A stretch of 64,000 nucleotides of DNA, from positions 16,053 through 80,052 of the forward strand of contig JAFVZB010000072.1 in NCBI GenBank assembly GCA_017508385.1, in the 5' to 3' direction. Position numbers and translations under genes: made by a program. The stretch's first letter is position 1, and each line of letters opens with the position of its first letter. This document shows positions 32,156 to 41,136 of this stretch, in pieces. This DNA is from Lentisphaeria bacterium. Lineage in GTDB: Bacteria; Verrucomicrobiota; Lentisphaeria; Victivallales; Victivallaceae. Below the pieces are notes generated by a model that did no database searches, was not told where the DNA came from, and saw only the letters and a list, made by a program, of their open reading frames with translations.

Positions 32156-33802
32156 TCAGTTCCGTTTACGGTAATAGATGCGGTAGAGAAAGACATCTTT
32201 GCCGAAGAGGTCGGGGCAGTATCTCTCTTTGAAAATATTGTTGCGTACATGACGGGGAACTGTGAATTCTTTATCCTCGGATGAGATATAAAAATCGAAT
32301 TCCTGATTTGGCGGAGCAAGACGTACATAACTTTTTTCCTCCTGAGAGAGCATTGAAAGAGCGTTGAAGCTCACCAGACTCATCCTGATGGCGGAATTGA
32401 TTTGCTTTTGCTTTGAGTAACTTGCGATCTGCCGGTAAGCATCTGCCTGCGAGAGCCGCCAGTAGTCGGTTTCAAAATGGGAATTGGGGTCTCCTGCAAG
32501 AATATTAAAATAACAAAATTGCCACGGATGAGCGTTGATGTTCCAAACAACGATGTAAACGGCGAAGAGAGCTGCGCTTGCGGCGCAGAGCGTGCGTAAA
32601 AACTTTTTGCGTGAGCACTCCTGATAAATCCGGCAGAACCCCTCTGCGGTCAGGAAAAAGAGCGGATACGCAAGAAAGTAAAACTGCCTCCAACCGTTGT
32701 AAAACACTTTTGAAACGAGAGAGAGAAAGAGCACACCTCCGAAAAAGAGCAGCAGCATGAAAAGACGGTACTGGAAATGCCGTGCCTCAGCAGAGGAGCT
32801 GCGGAGGAGCAGAATAAATCTTTTAAGCGTACTTGAGCGTTTTGCGATATCCCAGAAGCCGAAAAAACTGCCGCATATTCCGCATAACAGCAGAAAAACC
32901 GGAGTCGTTACCGCTATCCAGACAATGAGATAGTACTTCGGCAAAGCGATGCTTTCATGGATTTTGCCCATGAAAAAGACATGACCTCTCCACGGATGAT
33001 CAGACATCACTTTGACCGCATCAATGAAAAATTTTGCCGAATTTTCATAGGATGCCGGATAAAACATCGTCAGCAGCAGTATAAAAAGAAGTGTGAAATA
33101 TGCCGCTCTTGCGAGCCTGCGGGGGAAAGCCGGTTTGAACGTGAGCAGAATTTTGACGACTCCGGCAAGAAAAAATATGATTCCGAAAAATCTCAAACCT
33201 GAAATAAAAGCCGCCGCCAGAGCCAGCAGAGAGATGCTTTTTAGGTCATTTTTCTTTGCCATCCACATGAGAGCTCCGCCGCCGAACATGAATCCGGCAA
33301 GCAGAACGATATCTTTCACGTTGTAGAAAGACTCGGCGAAAAATCTCGGCATGAGCATGAACGATAACACTGTAAAGAGCGGAAAATACGGATTGCCGTT
33401 CCTTTTATTGTACTCTTTTGCGCTGAAATAGAGAACCGCCAATCCGAGGGTGACGAAGAGAAAAGTCACTCCGTGCCGCAGGTGCCAGATGCTGCGTTCA
33501 GCGTATCGTATGGGATTTACATTGCCGTGAGTGCAGATTTTTTCGGCGGTGAGAAGAATATGCTGAAACGCCATTCCGTAATATTGGTCAATTCCCCAGA
33601 GAGAGCGTATCTCATCCGGAATTTTCTCACCGGCGACAAATGATTTGAAAAATACATCTGAACATATTCCGGAGTTTCTCTCGACCGGTTCATCCCACGA
33701 GAGTCCGTAATCCCTGAAAACGGCAATTCCGGCAATGCACCACAGCGCAAACACGAGCAGCGCACTCCTTGCCGGAGTTATATACTTGAAACAGTTTTTC
33801 AT
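32156..33802 (-). CDS. GT39-like (GT-C) membrane glycosyltransferase
   Basis: A 548-residue polytopic membrane protein with about eleven hydrophobic segments. The first periplasmic loop has YGLSWDEPVE, carrying the Asp-Glu pair of GT-C enzymes, and the second has MPRFFAESFYNVKDI, close to the PRFFAHSFYNPKD pattern of PMT/GT39-family members. The C-terminal part is a soluble domain of about 130 residues. These enzymes transfer a sugar from a polyprenyl phosphate donor to protein or lipid on the outer face of the inner membrane. It starts 3 bp after the PPC-domain gene, so it belongs to the rdgB unit. It converges with the sulfatase-superfamily gene with no spacing. Confidence 0.75.
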   Translation of the reverse strand: MKNCFKYITPARSALLVFALWCIAGIAVFRDYGLSWDEPVERNSGICSDVFFKSFVAGEKIPDEIRSLWGIDQYYGMAFQHILLTAEKICTHGNVNPIRYAERSIWHLRHGVTFLFVTLGLAVLYFSAKEYNKRNGNPYFPLFTVLSFMLMPRFFAESFYNVKDIVLLAGFMFGGGALMWMAKKNDLKSISLLALAAAFISGLRFFGIIFFLAGVVKILLTFKPAFPRRLARAAYFTLLFILLLTMFYPASYENSAKFFIDAVKVMSDHPWRGHVFFMGKIHESIALPKYYLIVWIAVTTPVFLLLCGICGSFFGFWDIAKRSSTLKRFILLLRSSSAEARHFQYRLFMLLLFFGGVLFLSLVSKVFYNGWRQFYFLAYPLFFLTAEGFCRIYQECSRKKFLRTLCAASAALFAVYIVVWNINAHPWQFCYFNILAGDPNSHFETDYWRLSQADAYRQIASYSKQKQINSAIRMSLVSFNALSMLSQEEKSYVRLAPPNQEFDFYISSEDKEFTVPRHVRNNIFKERYCPDLFGKDVFLYRIYYRKRN

Positions 33803-33805
33803 AGT

Positions 33806-35866
33806 TTACCTGACCGATATCCTGCGTACAGGCAGCGTTATGGCATTCTTCGCTTTTTTGATGATTCCGCGGCGGTCGGGTTTTCTGTCGTAGCTCACAC
33901 GCACCAGGAAGAGTTGATTTCTTTCAAACTGAGCGCAATCCTTTGAGACATTGTATTTGAAAGAGAGTGTTCCGTCAATGAAAGTCATATCTGAAACGGT
34001 GACTCCGGTCGGCGGGTCGATCGGTTCGACGCTGTCGATGGTCGGATTCTCTGTCTGAGGCAAATTACCAACTTTGATTTTGAATGTGGCGGAACCTCCT
34101 TTTTTGATGGAAACTTTTTTCAAATCGCTCCACGCAAAGAGATGGGCGTTCCATGACCATGACGGAGCAACATAGAGTTTTTTCGAGGGTACGACATGGT
34201 AGTAGGCGAACGCCTGCATCAGCTCGTCACCGGCGCAGAAGTTGATGATTTCCCTGCCGTTTCGGGCAAATACTTCGATGTTGACCAGTTTGTTGATCGC
34301 TTTTTTCGGAGCCTGCAAGGTGAATGTAGCCCGCTCTGACTTTGCCGGAATGGTGTTTTCTCCGATAAGTTTGCAGCCGTGCGAGTTGCGCAGCTCAAGT
34401 TTGATTTCTTTGTCAAAACCGTCGAGCCGCTCAACGATGGCGGTAAATTGTTTGCATCCGTTGCGCGGAACTGAAAGCAGGCTCGGAGTGATGTAACCGA
34501 TGAATCCCGGACGGGGGAAATCTATTCTCAAATGATAATAGTGTTCTGCACTTCCGGCCCCGGTGGTATCGGCTATTTCAACTCTGTAACCGCCTTTTTT
34601 CGGAGCCTTGAATAAGAGATAGCTGTCGGCGTTGTGCAGAGTAAGTCCGACTCTCGGTCTCTTTATGTCGTCGTTGGAGGCGATGAGTTTGTTATCCTGG
34701 TCATAGATATTGATTATGCCATCCAGCGGAGAGCCCATTCTGCGGGCGAAGAGTTCGAGCACGACCGGTTTTTCAGGTGAGGCGTTCAATATGAAACTGA
34801 ATTTTTCCTGCGGTTTGGAAATCACTCCCTGCAAGCGGGCAGGGGGAGTCACTGAGCCGTTTCTTCCGTCGAAGAGAACAAGATCGCTTATCCTTGCCGG
34901 AGCAGGAGGCATAACGAACTTCGGAGCTCCTCTTACTGCGCTGATACGGTAAACAAAGTCGGCTCTGCCGCGGTAAATTGCATCTCTGATGGCGAGCGTG
35001 TAAACTCCGTCTGCGGGAGCTTTGAATACCATCAGCGGGTCGGGATTGAAGTGGTGGTCATCGGCGAACGCCACGCTCCTGCCGTCTGAGTTGAAAACCT
35101 CGAGCACGGCTTGAAAGTGACCGGGCACTCCGTCGCCGATGAAGGGCACGAGCTCTCTTGCGGTGGTGGTGAAAGTTATGACTTCGCCCTTTTTGGCTTT
35201 GAAGAGAAACTTGTCGCACTCTCCCGGATAGATTTGACCGTTTGCAGTTCCCGGAACCGGAATATACGGCGTCGGAACGACCTCTTTGCTGCCCGGTCGC
35301 CGGTAGAGCGGCTCTTTTATTTCCGGAGCGTCACTTACGAAAAACGGAACCGGATTTGTGACGTCAGAGTATGATTTGAGCCGCAGTTCCCGTTTTCCCG
35401 TCGGCGCATTTTTGTCTATCTTCAACTTCAAAATCACCCGCTGATTTATCGAGGGCGACATCTGGAGCGGATTGCGGGGAGTGAAGAACCATCTCTGGAA
35501 AATGGCGGTCTCAAGTTCGTTGAGCTTGTCGAGATTGTCGTACCACGGAGTGACTCGCCAGAACTGGGTGTTTTCCGGCATGACAGGACGCGGTTTATTG
35601 TGTTCGAGAGCCTCTATCCACCTGTGCATGTATCTTCTCTGGTCACCCGCCGGAACCGGAAATCCCGGAACGTAGGTGATTTTTTCGATCTCTATTCCCG
35701 GACCTGCATCTATTTGCCGTTTGCCGCCGATACCCTGACCTCCGAGAACGATGTCAACGGTTTGACCTCTCTGTGCTCCGGCGGGATAGCAGAATCCGAT
35801 ATGACCTGCGGCAAAAACATTCGCCGCTGTGAGTGCAAATGCAGCTGTGATAAATAACTTTTTCAT
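33806..35866 (-). CDS. Exported PPC-domain protein (partner of DUF1549/DUF1553 protein)
   Basis: A 686-residue secreted protein with a standard signal peptide (MKKLFITAAFALTAANVFA). It is rich in beta-sandwich segments. Two PPC-like (bacterial pre-peptidase C-terminal) domains are suggested by KGEVITFTTTARELVPFIGDGVPGH...VFKAPADGVYTLAIRD and by PEKPVVLELFARRMGSPLDGIINIYD...LFKAPKKGGYRVEIAD. Proteins of this kind often sit beside DUF1549/DUF1553 proteins in Planctomycetes, Verrucomicrobia and Lentisphaerae, where the pairs are thought to act in polysaccharide or glycoprotein use; that is inference. It starts 18 bp after the DUF1549/1553 gene. Confidence 0.7.
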   Translation of the reverse strand: MKKLFITAAFALTAANVFAAGHIGFCYPAGAQRGQTVDIVLGGQGIGGKRQIDAGPGIEIEKITYVPGFPVPAGDQRRYMHRWIEALEHNKPRPVMPENTQFWRVTPWYDNLDKLNELETAIFQRWFFTPRNPLQMSPSINQRVILKLKIDKNAPTGKRELRLKSYSDVTNPVPFFVSDAPEIKEPLYRRPGSKEVVPTPYIPVPGTANGQIYPGECDKFLFKAKKGEVITFTTTARELVPFIGDGVPGHFQAVLEVFNSDGRSVAFADDHHFNPDPLMVFKAPADGVYTLAIRDAIYRGRADFVYRISAVRGAPKFVMPPAPARISDLVLFDGRNGSVTPPARLQGVISKPQEKFSFILNASPEKPVVLELFARRMGSPLDGIINIYDQDNKLIASNDDIKRPRVGLTLHNADSYLLFKAPKKGGYRVEIADTTGAGSAEHYYHLRIDFPRPGFIGYITPSLLSVPRNGCKQFTAIVERLDGFDKEIKLELRNSHGCKLIGENTIPAKSERATFTLQAPKKAINKLVNIEVFARNGREIINFCAGDELMQAFAYYHVVPSKKLYVAPSWSWNAHLFAWSDLKKVSIKKGGSATFKIKVGNLPQTENPTIDSVEPIDPPTGVTVSDMTFIDGTLSFKYNVSKDCAQFERNQLFLVRVSYDRKPDRRGIIKKAKNAITLPVRRISVR

Positions 35867-35884
35867 GGATATCGCCTCGCTGTA

Positions 35885-37453
35885 TCAATGCTGATAGATA
35901 AACTCCTTCGAGTTGACCAGTGCCCAGACCAGATCACCCCAGAGAAGCCATTTTTTCTTCAAATCATTTTGGTACTTTCTTATGGTTTTGAATTCACTGT
36001 CAGTAACGTGACGTGAAAGTATCGTGAGATAGACCGTATCAACCTTATCCCTCAGCTTCAAACGGCTCTTTTTGCCGAAAGTGCGGTTGTGGAAACGGCC
36101 GGCATTGTTGTAAATCCAGCCTGAGTTCATCAGAAAGAGCCGCTGTGAGTCGTCGATGATGCGCTTTCTTTCGGATATCCTGCCTGAGTCACGCGGAGGA
36201 CGTCCGAAACTGTCGAGCAGACGGCTGGAAATACTGCCGTCGGATATCTGTACCGCTCTTGTTGCCTGCGGCAGAAATGTGAACGGCTCAGGGATCACAC
36301 TGGTATATTTCTCATAAACTCCCAGCACCCGGGAAATGATATCGACCAGCACTTCGGAATCCAGACGGCGCACCGGGTAAACTGCGAACCGTTTTTCGGC
36401 GGCTGCCTGCTGGTGATTTACCGTTTTCCAGTGGGCGTTGTACGCCTTGCTCAACATGATGAGGCGGATGAGTTTTTTGGTGCTGCCGTTGTTTTTTGTA
36501 AAGTAGTCCGCCAGAAAGTCGAGCAGTTCCGGATTGGATGGCTGTTGACCTGACGGCGTGCTGAGTTTGAGTTTGTTCCAGAAATTTTCCGGCAGCGGCA
36601 TATCGTCTGCGGGGTCAACGATACCTTTCCCGAAGAGCCAGCTCCAGACCCGGTTGACGTAAGCTCTGGCAAAATAGCGGTTTCCCGGAGAAGTCATCCA
36701 GTCGGCGAGAACTTTTCTCGGGTCGGTGTCGGGAGTTTTGATGGTGAAATCGATTCCGTCAGGAGTTCCGGCTTCGATGGTGCGCGGAGTGTTGTCGTTG
36801 TAAACGATCTCCTCTTTCCACTCATCAGTGCTCTTGTATTTTATGCACTTGAAGAATCCCTCGAAAGCCTGCTTGCGGTCGCCGGAAAAGTTTTCAAACC
36901 TCATTCCGAGCAGAGAGAGAGCCGTGCTCTGGGCGAGTCCTGACGGAGTGCGGTTGGCTGAGGCTCTGAAAAAGTTTGCCGGAGCGACTCTGAAATTGCT
37001 GCCGTTCGAGGTGAGCAACTCACGGGTCACGGTGTAGAAAGACCTGTCATGCCTTGCGTTTTCCAGAAAATAGTGATGGTAGGCATGGACGGCGTTGGGC
37101 CAGAGATTTATGGGGAACTCCGACTTTATCCTGAACATATCGCTGTACCGCATCGCCATGAGTTCGGCATACTCTTTTGACTCGAGCATATCGTCGATGA
37201 GTTTTGCCCGCTTTTGCGGATTTTTATCGGCGAGAAAACGCTTCACTTCGTGTGGTTTGGGTAAAATTCCCCTGATATCAAGCATGGCGCGACGCAGGAA
37301 AACGTGGTCGGGTGCGACCGGAACTTCCTCAAGCTGATGTTTTTTCCAGTCTGCTTCAAGCAGCGCATTGAGCTTTTCAACATCTTTGTCTGCCTGGGCA
37401 AACAGCGAAATCGAAAGCAGTGTTAAAAATAAAGCGGTGAGCAGTTTTTTCAT
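35885..37453 (-). CDS. DUF1549/DUF1553-domain exported protein
   Basis: A 522-residue secreted protein with a signal peptide (MKKLLTALFLTLLSISLFA). The first half shows the DUF1549 pattern (FLRRAMLDIRGILPKPHEVKRFLAD, then KRAKLIDDMLESKEYAE). The second shows DUF1553: FARAYVNRVWSWLFGKGIVDPADDM, NPELLDFLADYF, KKLIRLIMLSKAYN, RRLDSEVLVDIISRVLG. These domains are a hallmark of PVC-superphylum genomes. The cytochrome-type CxxCH motifs that many relatives carry are absent, and the protein is shorter than typical members. The start at 37453 was chosen for the signal peptide; a frame open to 37651 overlaps rdgB. It forms a unit with rdgB (22 bp gap) and the PPC gene. Confidence 0.85.
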   Translation of the reverse strand: MKKLLTALFLTLLSISLFAQADKDVEKLNALLEADWKKHQLEEVPVAPDHVFLRRAMLDIRGILPKPHEVKRFLADKNPQKRAKLIDDMLESKEYAELMAMRYSDMFRIKSEFPINLWPNAVHAYHHYFLENARHDRSFYTVTRELLTSNGSNFRVAPANFFRASANRTPSGLAQSTALSLLGMRFENFSGDRKQAFEGFFKCIKYKSTDEWKEEIVYNDNTPRTIEAGTPDGIDFTIKTPDTDPRKVLADWMTSPGNRYFARAYVNRVWSWLFGKGIVDPADDMPLPENFWNKLKLSTPSGQQPSNPELLDFLADYFTKNNGSTKKLIRLIMLSKAYNAHWKTVNHQQAAAEKRFAVYPVRRLDSEVLVDIISRVLGVYEKYTSVIPEPFTFLPQATRAVQISDGSISSRLLDSFGRPPRDSGRISERKRIIDDSQRLFLMNSGWIYNNAGRFHNRTFGKKSRLKLRDKVDTVYLTILSRHVTDSEFKTIRKYQNDLKKKWLLWGDLVWALVNSKEFIYQH

Positions 37454-37475
37454 TTGACCACCTCGGGGGTTCAAC

Positions 37476-38069
37476 TTAAAAGTCAAGTGCAGAGAGGGTA
37501 TCTTCAACGAATTCCAATGCTTTGGCAAAAGCGTTTGCACGGTGACTGATTTTGTTTTTCTCTTCTCCGGTAAGTTCGGCAAAGGTTTTGTCGTATCCGT
37601 CGGGCAGGAAGACCGGGTCGTAACCGAAGCCGTCTTTGCCTCTCGGGGCAAGGGTGATAGTTCCTTTTACTTCACCCTCAAACACTTCGAGCACCTCTCC
37701 GTTGAAAGCGATGGCGATGGCGCAGACGAAACGGGCTCTGCGGTTTTCGACTCCGTCGAGCTCTTTGAGCAGTTTTTCAATGCGCTCGGGGTCGGTGGGA
37801 GCATAACGTGAAGAGTAAACTCCGGGACGTCCGTCGAGAGCCTCGACTTCGAGACCTGAGTCATCGGCGAAAGCTGCGGCATCGCAGTAACTGCTGGCGG
37901 CGGCGGCTTTCAGCGAGGCGTTTTCGGCAAAATTTTTACCGTTTTCCTCGACGTCAGGAGCTCCGGGAAAGTCGGCTAGACTGAGCAGTTCGACATCCTG
38001 ATCGGCAAGCAGACGGCGGAATTCTTCAACTTTGTGGGCGTTTTTGGTTGCAACTACGATATGTGCCAT
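37476..38069 (-). CDS. rdgB: XTP/dITP diphosphatase (RdgB/HAM1)
   Basis: Hydrolyses non-canonical purine nucleoside triphosphates (ITP, dITP, XTP) to the monophosphate, keeping them out of DNA. The 197-residue protein has every family motif: VVATKNAHKVEEF at the N-terminus, ADDSGLEV with the catalytic Asp, PGVYSSRYA, GFGYDPVFLPDG, FAEL and ISHRANAF at the C-terminus. Length is normal. It is the first gene of a minus-strand unit continuing into the DUF1549/1553, PPC and GT39-like genes, an unexpected pairing of nucleotide sanitation with exported proteins. It is divergent from tilS. Confidence 0.95.
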   Translation of the reverse strand: MAHIVVATKNAHKVEEFRRLLADQDVELLSLADFPGAPDVEENGKNFAENASLKAAAASSYCDAAAFADDSGLEVEALDGRPGVYSSRYAPTDPERIEKLLKELDGVENRRARFVCAIAIAFNGEVLEVFEGEVKGTITLAPRGKDGFGYDPVFLPDGYDKTFAELTGEEKNKISHRANAFAKALEFVEDTLSALDF

Positions 38070-38093
38070 GATAAATATTTCCTTGCAGTTTTG

Positions 38094-38121
38094 TTGACAT
38101 AATTTTATTCCAGTCTATATT
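38094..38121 (+). promoter_or_regulatory. Promoter of tilS
   Basis: A consensus TTGACA (38094-38099) and TATATT (38116-38121) lie 16 bp apart, about 40 nt before the preferred tilS start. Confidence 0.65.
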
Positions 38122-38165
38122 ATATCATGTGAAAACTCAAAATGCAAGTGCAGGAAGCAAATGAA

Positions 38166-39515
38166 ATGAAACTTGATAGCGCAAGAGAGCTTTTTTTAAG
38201 AGAAAAAACGCCTGTGATGCTCTGCGGATTTTCAGGAGGAGCAGACAGTACGGCTGCGCTTTGTGTTTCAGACCTGCTGAAAAACGAGTGCGGATTTTCT
38301 CTTGTGGCAGTCCATTTTGACCACGGTCTGCGCAGGGAGTCCGCAAGTGAAGCCGAGTGGTGTCAGGAGTTCTGTGCGGCGAGAAATATCCGCTGTATCG
38401 TGGAAAAACTCAACGTTTCAAGCGACGGCGGCGGTCTGGAAAACGCCGCACGTCAGGCACGCCTTGCGGCTTGGAAAAGATTGTCAGCACTCCACGGAAA
38501 CGCCGCAGTCATCACCGGACACCACGCCAATGACAAGTGCGAAAACCTTTTTCTGCGCCTCTTCCGTGGGTCAAATGCCAGCGGATTGACCGGCTTGCGC
38601 AGTGTAAGCGTGGTGGAACAAATCAAATTCATCCGTCCGCTTCTCGATGTCACCAAAAGCGAGATCGAGGAGTATCTGCGTCGCAACGGCATAGAGTCGT
38701 GGATGGTCGATCAAAGCAACTTCGACTCAGCCATGCTGCGCAATTATTTGAGGAATGAGGTCATTCCCGGCATTGTAAAAAGAGCTCCGTTTGCCGGAGC
38801 AGGGTTGATGAAGTCCCTCGACGTCCTCGCCTGCGATGCCGATTTCATCGAGCAGGAGGCGGAAAAAATCTACGCCTCGGGCAACGTCAACGCAAGAACA
38901 TTCTGGATGGCTCTTCACGATGCAGTGGCGGTTCGGGTACTGCGCAAATACCTTGCAAAAGAGAGCGGCAACGATGTTCCGGTATCATCCGAAAGTTTCG
39001 CCCGTTTCAAGTCGGAAGTTTCCAAAAACAAGAGCGAAATGCGCATCATTCCCGTGGGCGGAGGAGTGGAAATCGCAGTTCAGGGAGAGCGTGTCGATAT
39101 TCTGCATCCGGCTCCGCAGCAGCTCATCTGGAACTGGAAAACTCAGGAGTCTATCCAGTTCGGGGAGTTCATCATCGAGCGCCGTTACACCTCTTCTGCC
39201 GACAAAGCCGGAGCCGACCGGGCAAGTTTTGATGCCGCTCTGCTGGATGATACTGTGATGTTGTCAGCGGCAGTTGAGGGTGAAAAATTTGTTCCGTTCG
39301 GCAGAAAAAGTCCGGAAAACATCAAAAAATTGCGGGTTGACCGTAAAATTCCGTCTTATCCCGTTCTTCCGGTGTTCCGTGATTTGACCGGCAATGCGCT
39401 CTGGCTGCCCTTTGTGCGCAACGGAAACCGTTGTCTGGTGAGCAGTGACACAAAAGAAATCGTCACCTTTTATGCCAATGCTCTATTTCCGACACGGGTA
39501 GGTAAAGGTAAATAA
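38166..39515 (+). CDS. tilS: tRNA(Ile)-lysidine synthase
   Basis: Forms lysidine at position 34 of tRNA-Ile(CAU), so that it reads AUA codons. The 449-residue protein has the PP-loop motif GFSGGADSTAAL near the N-terminus, then VAVHFDHGLR, NAARQARLAAW and ITGHHANDKCENLFLRLFRG, and a TilS C-terminal domain ending near residue 440. The start at 38166 is preferred because AGGAAG lies eight bases before it; an in-frame ATG at 38142 lacks a site. The last thirteen codons (from 39477) and the stop come from a 160-bp mobile element inserted at 39479. Removing the element and one target copy gives a tail reading YAKRVSKSDSR. The core fold should be unaffected. Confidence 0.95.
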   Translation: MKLDSARELFLREKTPVMLCGFSGGADSTAALCVSDLLKNECGFSLVAVHFDHGLRRESASEAEWCQEFCAARNIRCIVEKLNVSSDGGGLENAARQARLAAWKRLSALHGNAAVITGHHANDKCENLFLRLFRGSNASGLTGLRSVSVVEQIKFIRPLLDVTKSEIEEYLRRNGIESWMVDQSNFDSAMLRNYLRNEVIPGIVKRAPFAGAGLMKSLDVLACDADFIEQEAEKIYASGNVNARTFWMALHDAVAVRVLRKYLAKESGNDVPVSSESFARFKSEVSKNKSEMRIIPVGGGVEIAVQGERVDILHPAPQQLIWNWKTQESIQFGEFIIERRYTSSADKAGADRASFDAALLDDTVMLSAAVEGEKFVPFGRKSPENIKKLRVDRKIPSYPVLPVFRDLTGNALWLPFVRNGNRCLVSSDTKEIVTFYANALFPTRVGKGK

Positions 39516-39638
39516 AAAAGTTTCTCCGCTTTTCTTGAAAGGGAGAGAGGGGCGCGGGGAGAGAGGGAAAACTTCTTTTCTCGTGAAAAGAAGTTTTCCC
39601 TCTTTCCCCGCATCATCTCCCCATATCGGGAACAAAGC
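39479..39638 (+). mobile_element. 160-bp MITE-like element, copy A (in the 3' end of tilS)
   Basis: Non-coding and exactly 160 bp, flanked by a perfect 9-bp direct repeat TTATGCCAA (39470-39478 and 39639-39647). Ends form an imperfect inverted repeat (GGCTCTGTTCCCGA-type left end, TCGGGAACAAAGC right end). Inside is a near-perfect 26-bp hairpin with a TCGT loop (39555-39580 with 39585-39610). Same length as copies C and D but in the opposite orientation. It supplies the last codons and stop of tilS. Confidence 0.9.
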
Positions 39639-40319
39639 TTATGCCAAAAGGGTCTCAAAGAGCGACAGCAGATGATCGGCAATCTCTTCTGCCGTTATGT
39701 TTTCGTTGCGGAACTTGAGTATCCGCACATAATCGCTTTCAAGTGACACCGATATCGCCGTGGCGTGTCTGATAAGTTTGTGCCACAGCTTTGAGTTCTG
39801 AGGAAAGAGCGCATCACGGCAGAGAAAGTTGTCGCAATCGATATCGAGAATGTACGCTCCTGACGGAACGTCTCGCAGCAGCGGAGTCAGAAACGAGTCG
39901 TCGAGCACATTTTTTGCCATGGGATAAAACTTTTCCGGTTCGTTGAGTTGAGTCAACTCATCGGGAAACTTCGGGTCGAAAAGCAGCTCCATTCTTCCGT
40001 TTGCCGGAGTCGTTTCATTGACGTGAGCAATAACTTTGGCGTAATCGGTCAATCCCGATTGCAACGCCCAGTCGATGTGCTCATCGTGTTTGAGCTGCGC
40101 TACGGCATCGAGCACGCACTCTTTTGATTTCCAGGCTCCCGGCATGACCTCTTTTGCTCCGCGGAACGCCTGCACGACATCGGTGTGGTGGTCGAGCGTG
40201 ACCGTGCCGAGACTTCTCTCAGGGGAGCTGCGTTTCACCTCAGCCCAGAGTTCGAGAACTTCGTGATGATAATCCGATACCGAGACCGGAGTGTTTTTGA
40301 ACTGAAAAAAAGTTGTCAT
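39639..40319 (-). CDS. UPF0489-family protein
   Basis: A 226-residue soluble protein with the UPF0489 pattern: an N-terminal DYHHEVLELW, then VTLDHHTDVV (the conserved D-x-H-x-D-like acidic/His cluster), and YILDIDCDNFLCRDAL near the middle. The family resembles arginase/deacetylase-like metal-binding proteins, but no activity is established to my knowledge. The start at 40319 follows a strong GGAGGAGG site; the open frame extends to 40364. Its stop codon lies inside the 9-bp target repeat of mobile element copy A, so duplication of the target preserved it. Confidence 0.75.
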   Translation of the reverse strand: MTTFFQFKNTPVSVSDYHHEVLELWAEVKRSSPERSLGTVTLDHHTDVVQAFRGAKEVMPGAWKSKECVLDAVAQLKHDEHIDWALQSGLTDYAKVIAHVNETTPANGRMELLFDPKFPDELTQLNEPEKFYPMAKNVLDDSFLTPLLRDVPSGAYILDIDCDNFLCRDALFPQNSKLWHKLIRHATAISVSLESDYVRILKFRNENITAEEIADHLLSLFETLLA

Positions 40320-40335
40320 AAAAGACCTCCTCCTT

Positions 40336-40364
40336 AAGATAACTCCATAATATTGAAGTTGCAA
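40336..40364 (-). promoter_or_regulatory. Promoter of the UPF0489 gene, sharing its -35 box with the azlC promoter
   Basis: On the minus strand TTGCAA (40359-40364) and TATCTT (40336-40341) are 17 bp apart. TTGCAA is its own reverse complement and also serves as the -35 of the divergent azlC promoter. Confidence 0.45.
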
Positions 40365-40387
40365 ACCTTACTCGAAGGATGTATATT
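40359..40387 (+). promoter_or_regulatory. Promoter of azlCD
   Basis: TTGCAA (40359-40364) and TATATT (40382-40387) are spaced 17 bp, 30 nt before the azlC start. Confidence 0.6.
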
Positions 40388-40416
40388 ATAAATCAGCATT
40401 TTTACAGGAATATATC

Positions 40417-41136
40417 ATGTTTTTTACTGAAAAGAGTATAATATCCGCATTCCGGGTGTCACTTCCGGTGCTCATGGGTTACACCACGATGGGAATGGCA
40501 TTCGGCATATTGATGGTGACCGACACTCAGTTCGGACCATTGTGGGTGCTTCTTCTGAGCATAACTCAGGAGTCAGGCAGTCTCCAGTTCGCCGCCGTTG
40601 GAATGATGAAGCAGCTCATGCCGCTTGCCGAAACTGCACTGATGTCGCTTCTGATAAATATCCGTTACAGCGTTTACGGACTCTCTCTCATCGAGCCGTT
40701 CAAAAAGTGCGGCTGGCGGCGTTTTTACATGATAGGAGCCCTGACCGATGAGACCTACGCACTTCTGGTGCAGGATGAGCGTCCGGCAGATGTCAAACGT
40801 GAGGACTTCATGTTTCTGGTCGCCATCTTCAACCACCTCTACTGGATAGTCGGAACTCTCGCAGGAGCTCTTGCCGGAAAGATGCTCAAATGCGATATGC
40901 GCGGAGTCGATTTTGCCATGACCGCTCTCTTTCTCGTGATCATGACCGACCAGCTGAGAGAAAAGAAAAACCGTGTCCCGGCGGTGATTGGATTTATCTG
41001 CACATTGGTGTCTCTGCTGATTTTCGGAGAAAACCGGATGCTGCCTCCGGCGATGCTGGCGATGATTTTTATACTGATATTTATCCGCAACACACCTCTG
41101 CTCAAGGAGTTGAAGAAGGAGTCATACAATGAGTGA
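40417..41136 (+). CDS. azlC: AzlC-family branched-chain amino acid exporter, large subunit
   Basis: The 239-residue integral membrane subunit of an AzlC/AzlD (LIV-E) exporter for branched-chain amino acids and analogues. Family motifs are PVLMGYTTMGMAFG in the first helix, the loop with SLQFAAVGMM, and NIRYSVYGLSLIEPFK. About seven to eight hydrophobic segments are visible. It overlaps azlD by eight bases, which fits a tightly coupled two-subunit complex. The substrate range is inferred from family members. It has its own promoter immediately upstream and an AGGA ribosome site. Confidence 0.93.
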   Translation: MFFTEKSIISAFRVSLPVLMGYTTMGMAFGILMVTDTQFGPLWVLLLSITQESGSLQFAAVGMMKQLMPLAETALMSLLINIRYSVYGLSLIEPFKKCGWRRFYMIGALTDETYALLVQDERPADVKREDFMFLVAIFNHLYWIVGTLAGALAGKMLKCDMRGVDFAMTALFLVIMTDQLREKKNRVPAVIGFICTLVSLLIFGENRMLPPAMLAMIFILIFIRNTPLLKELKKESYNE

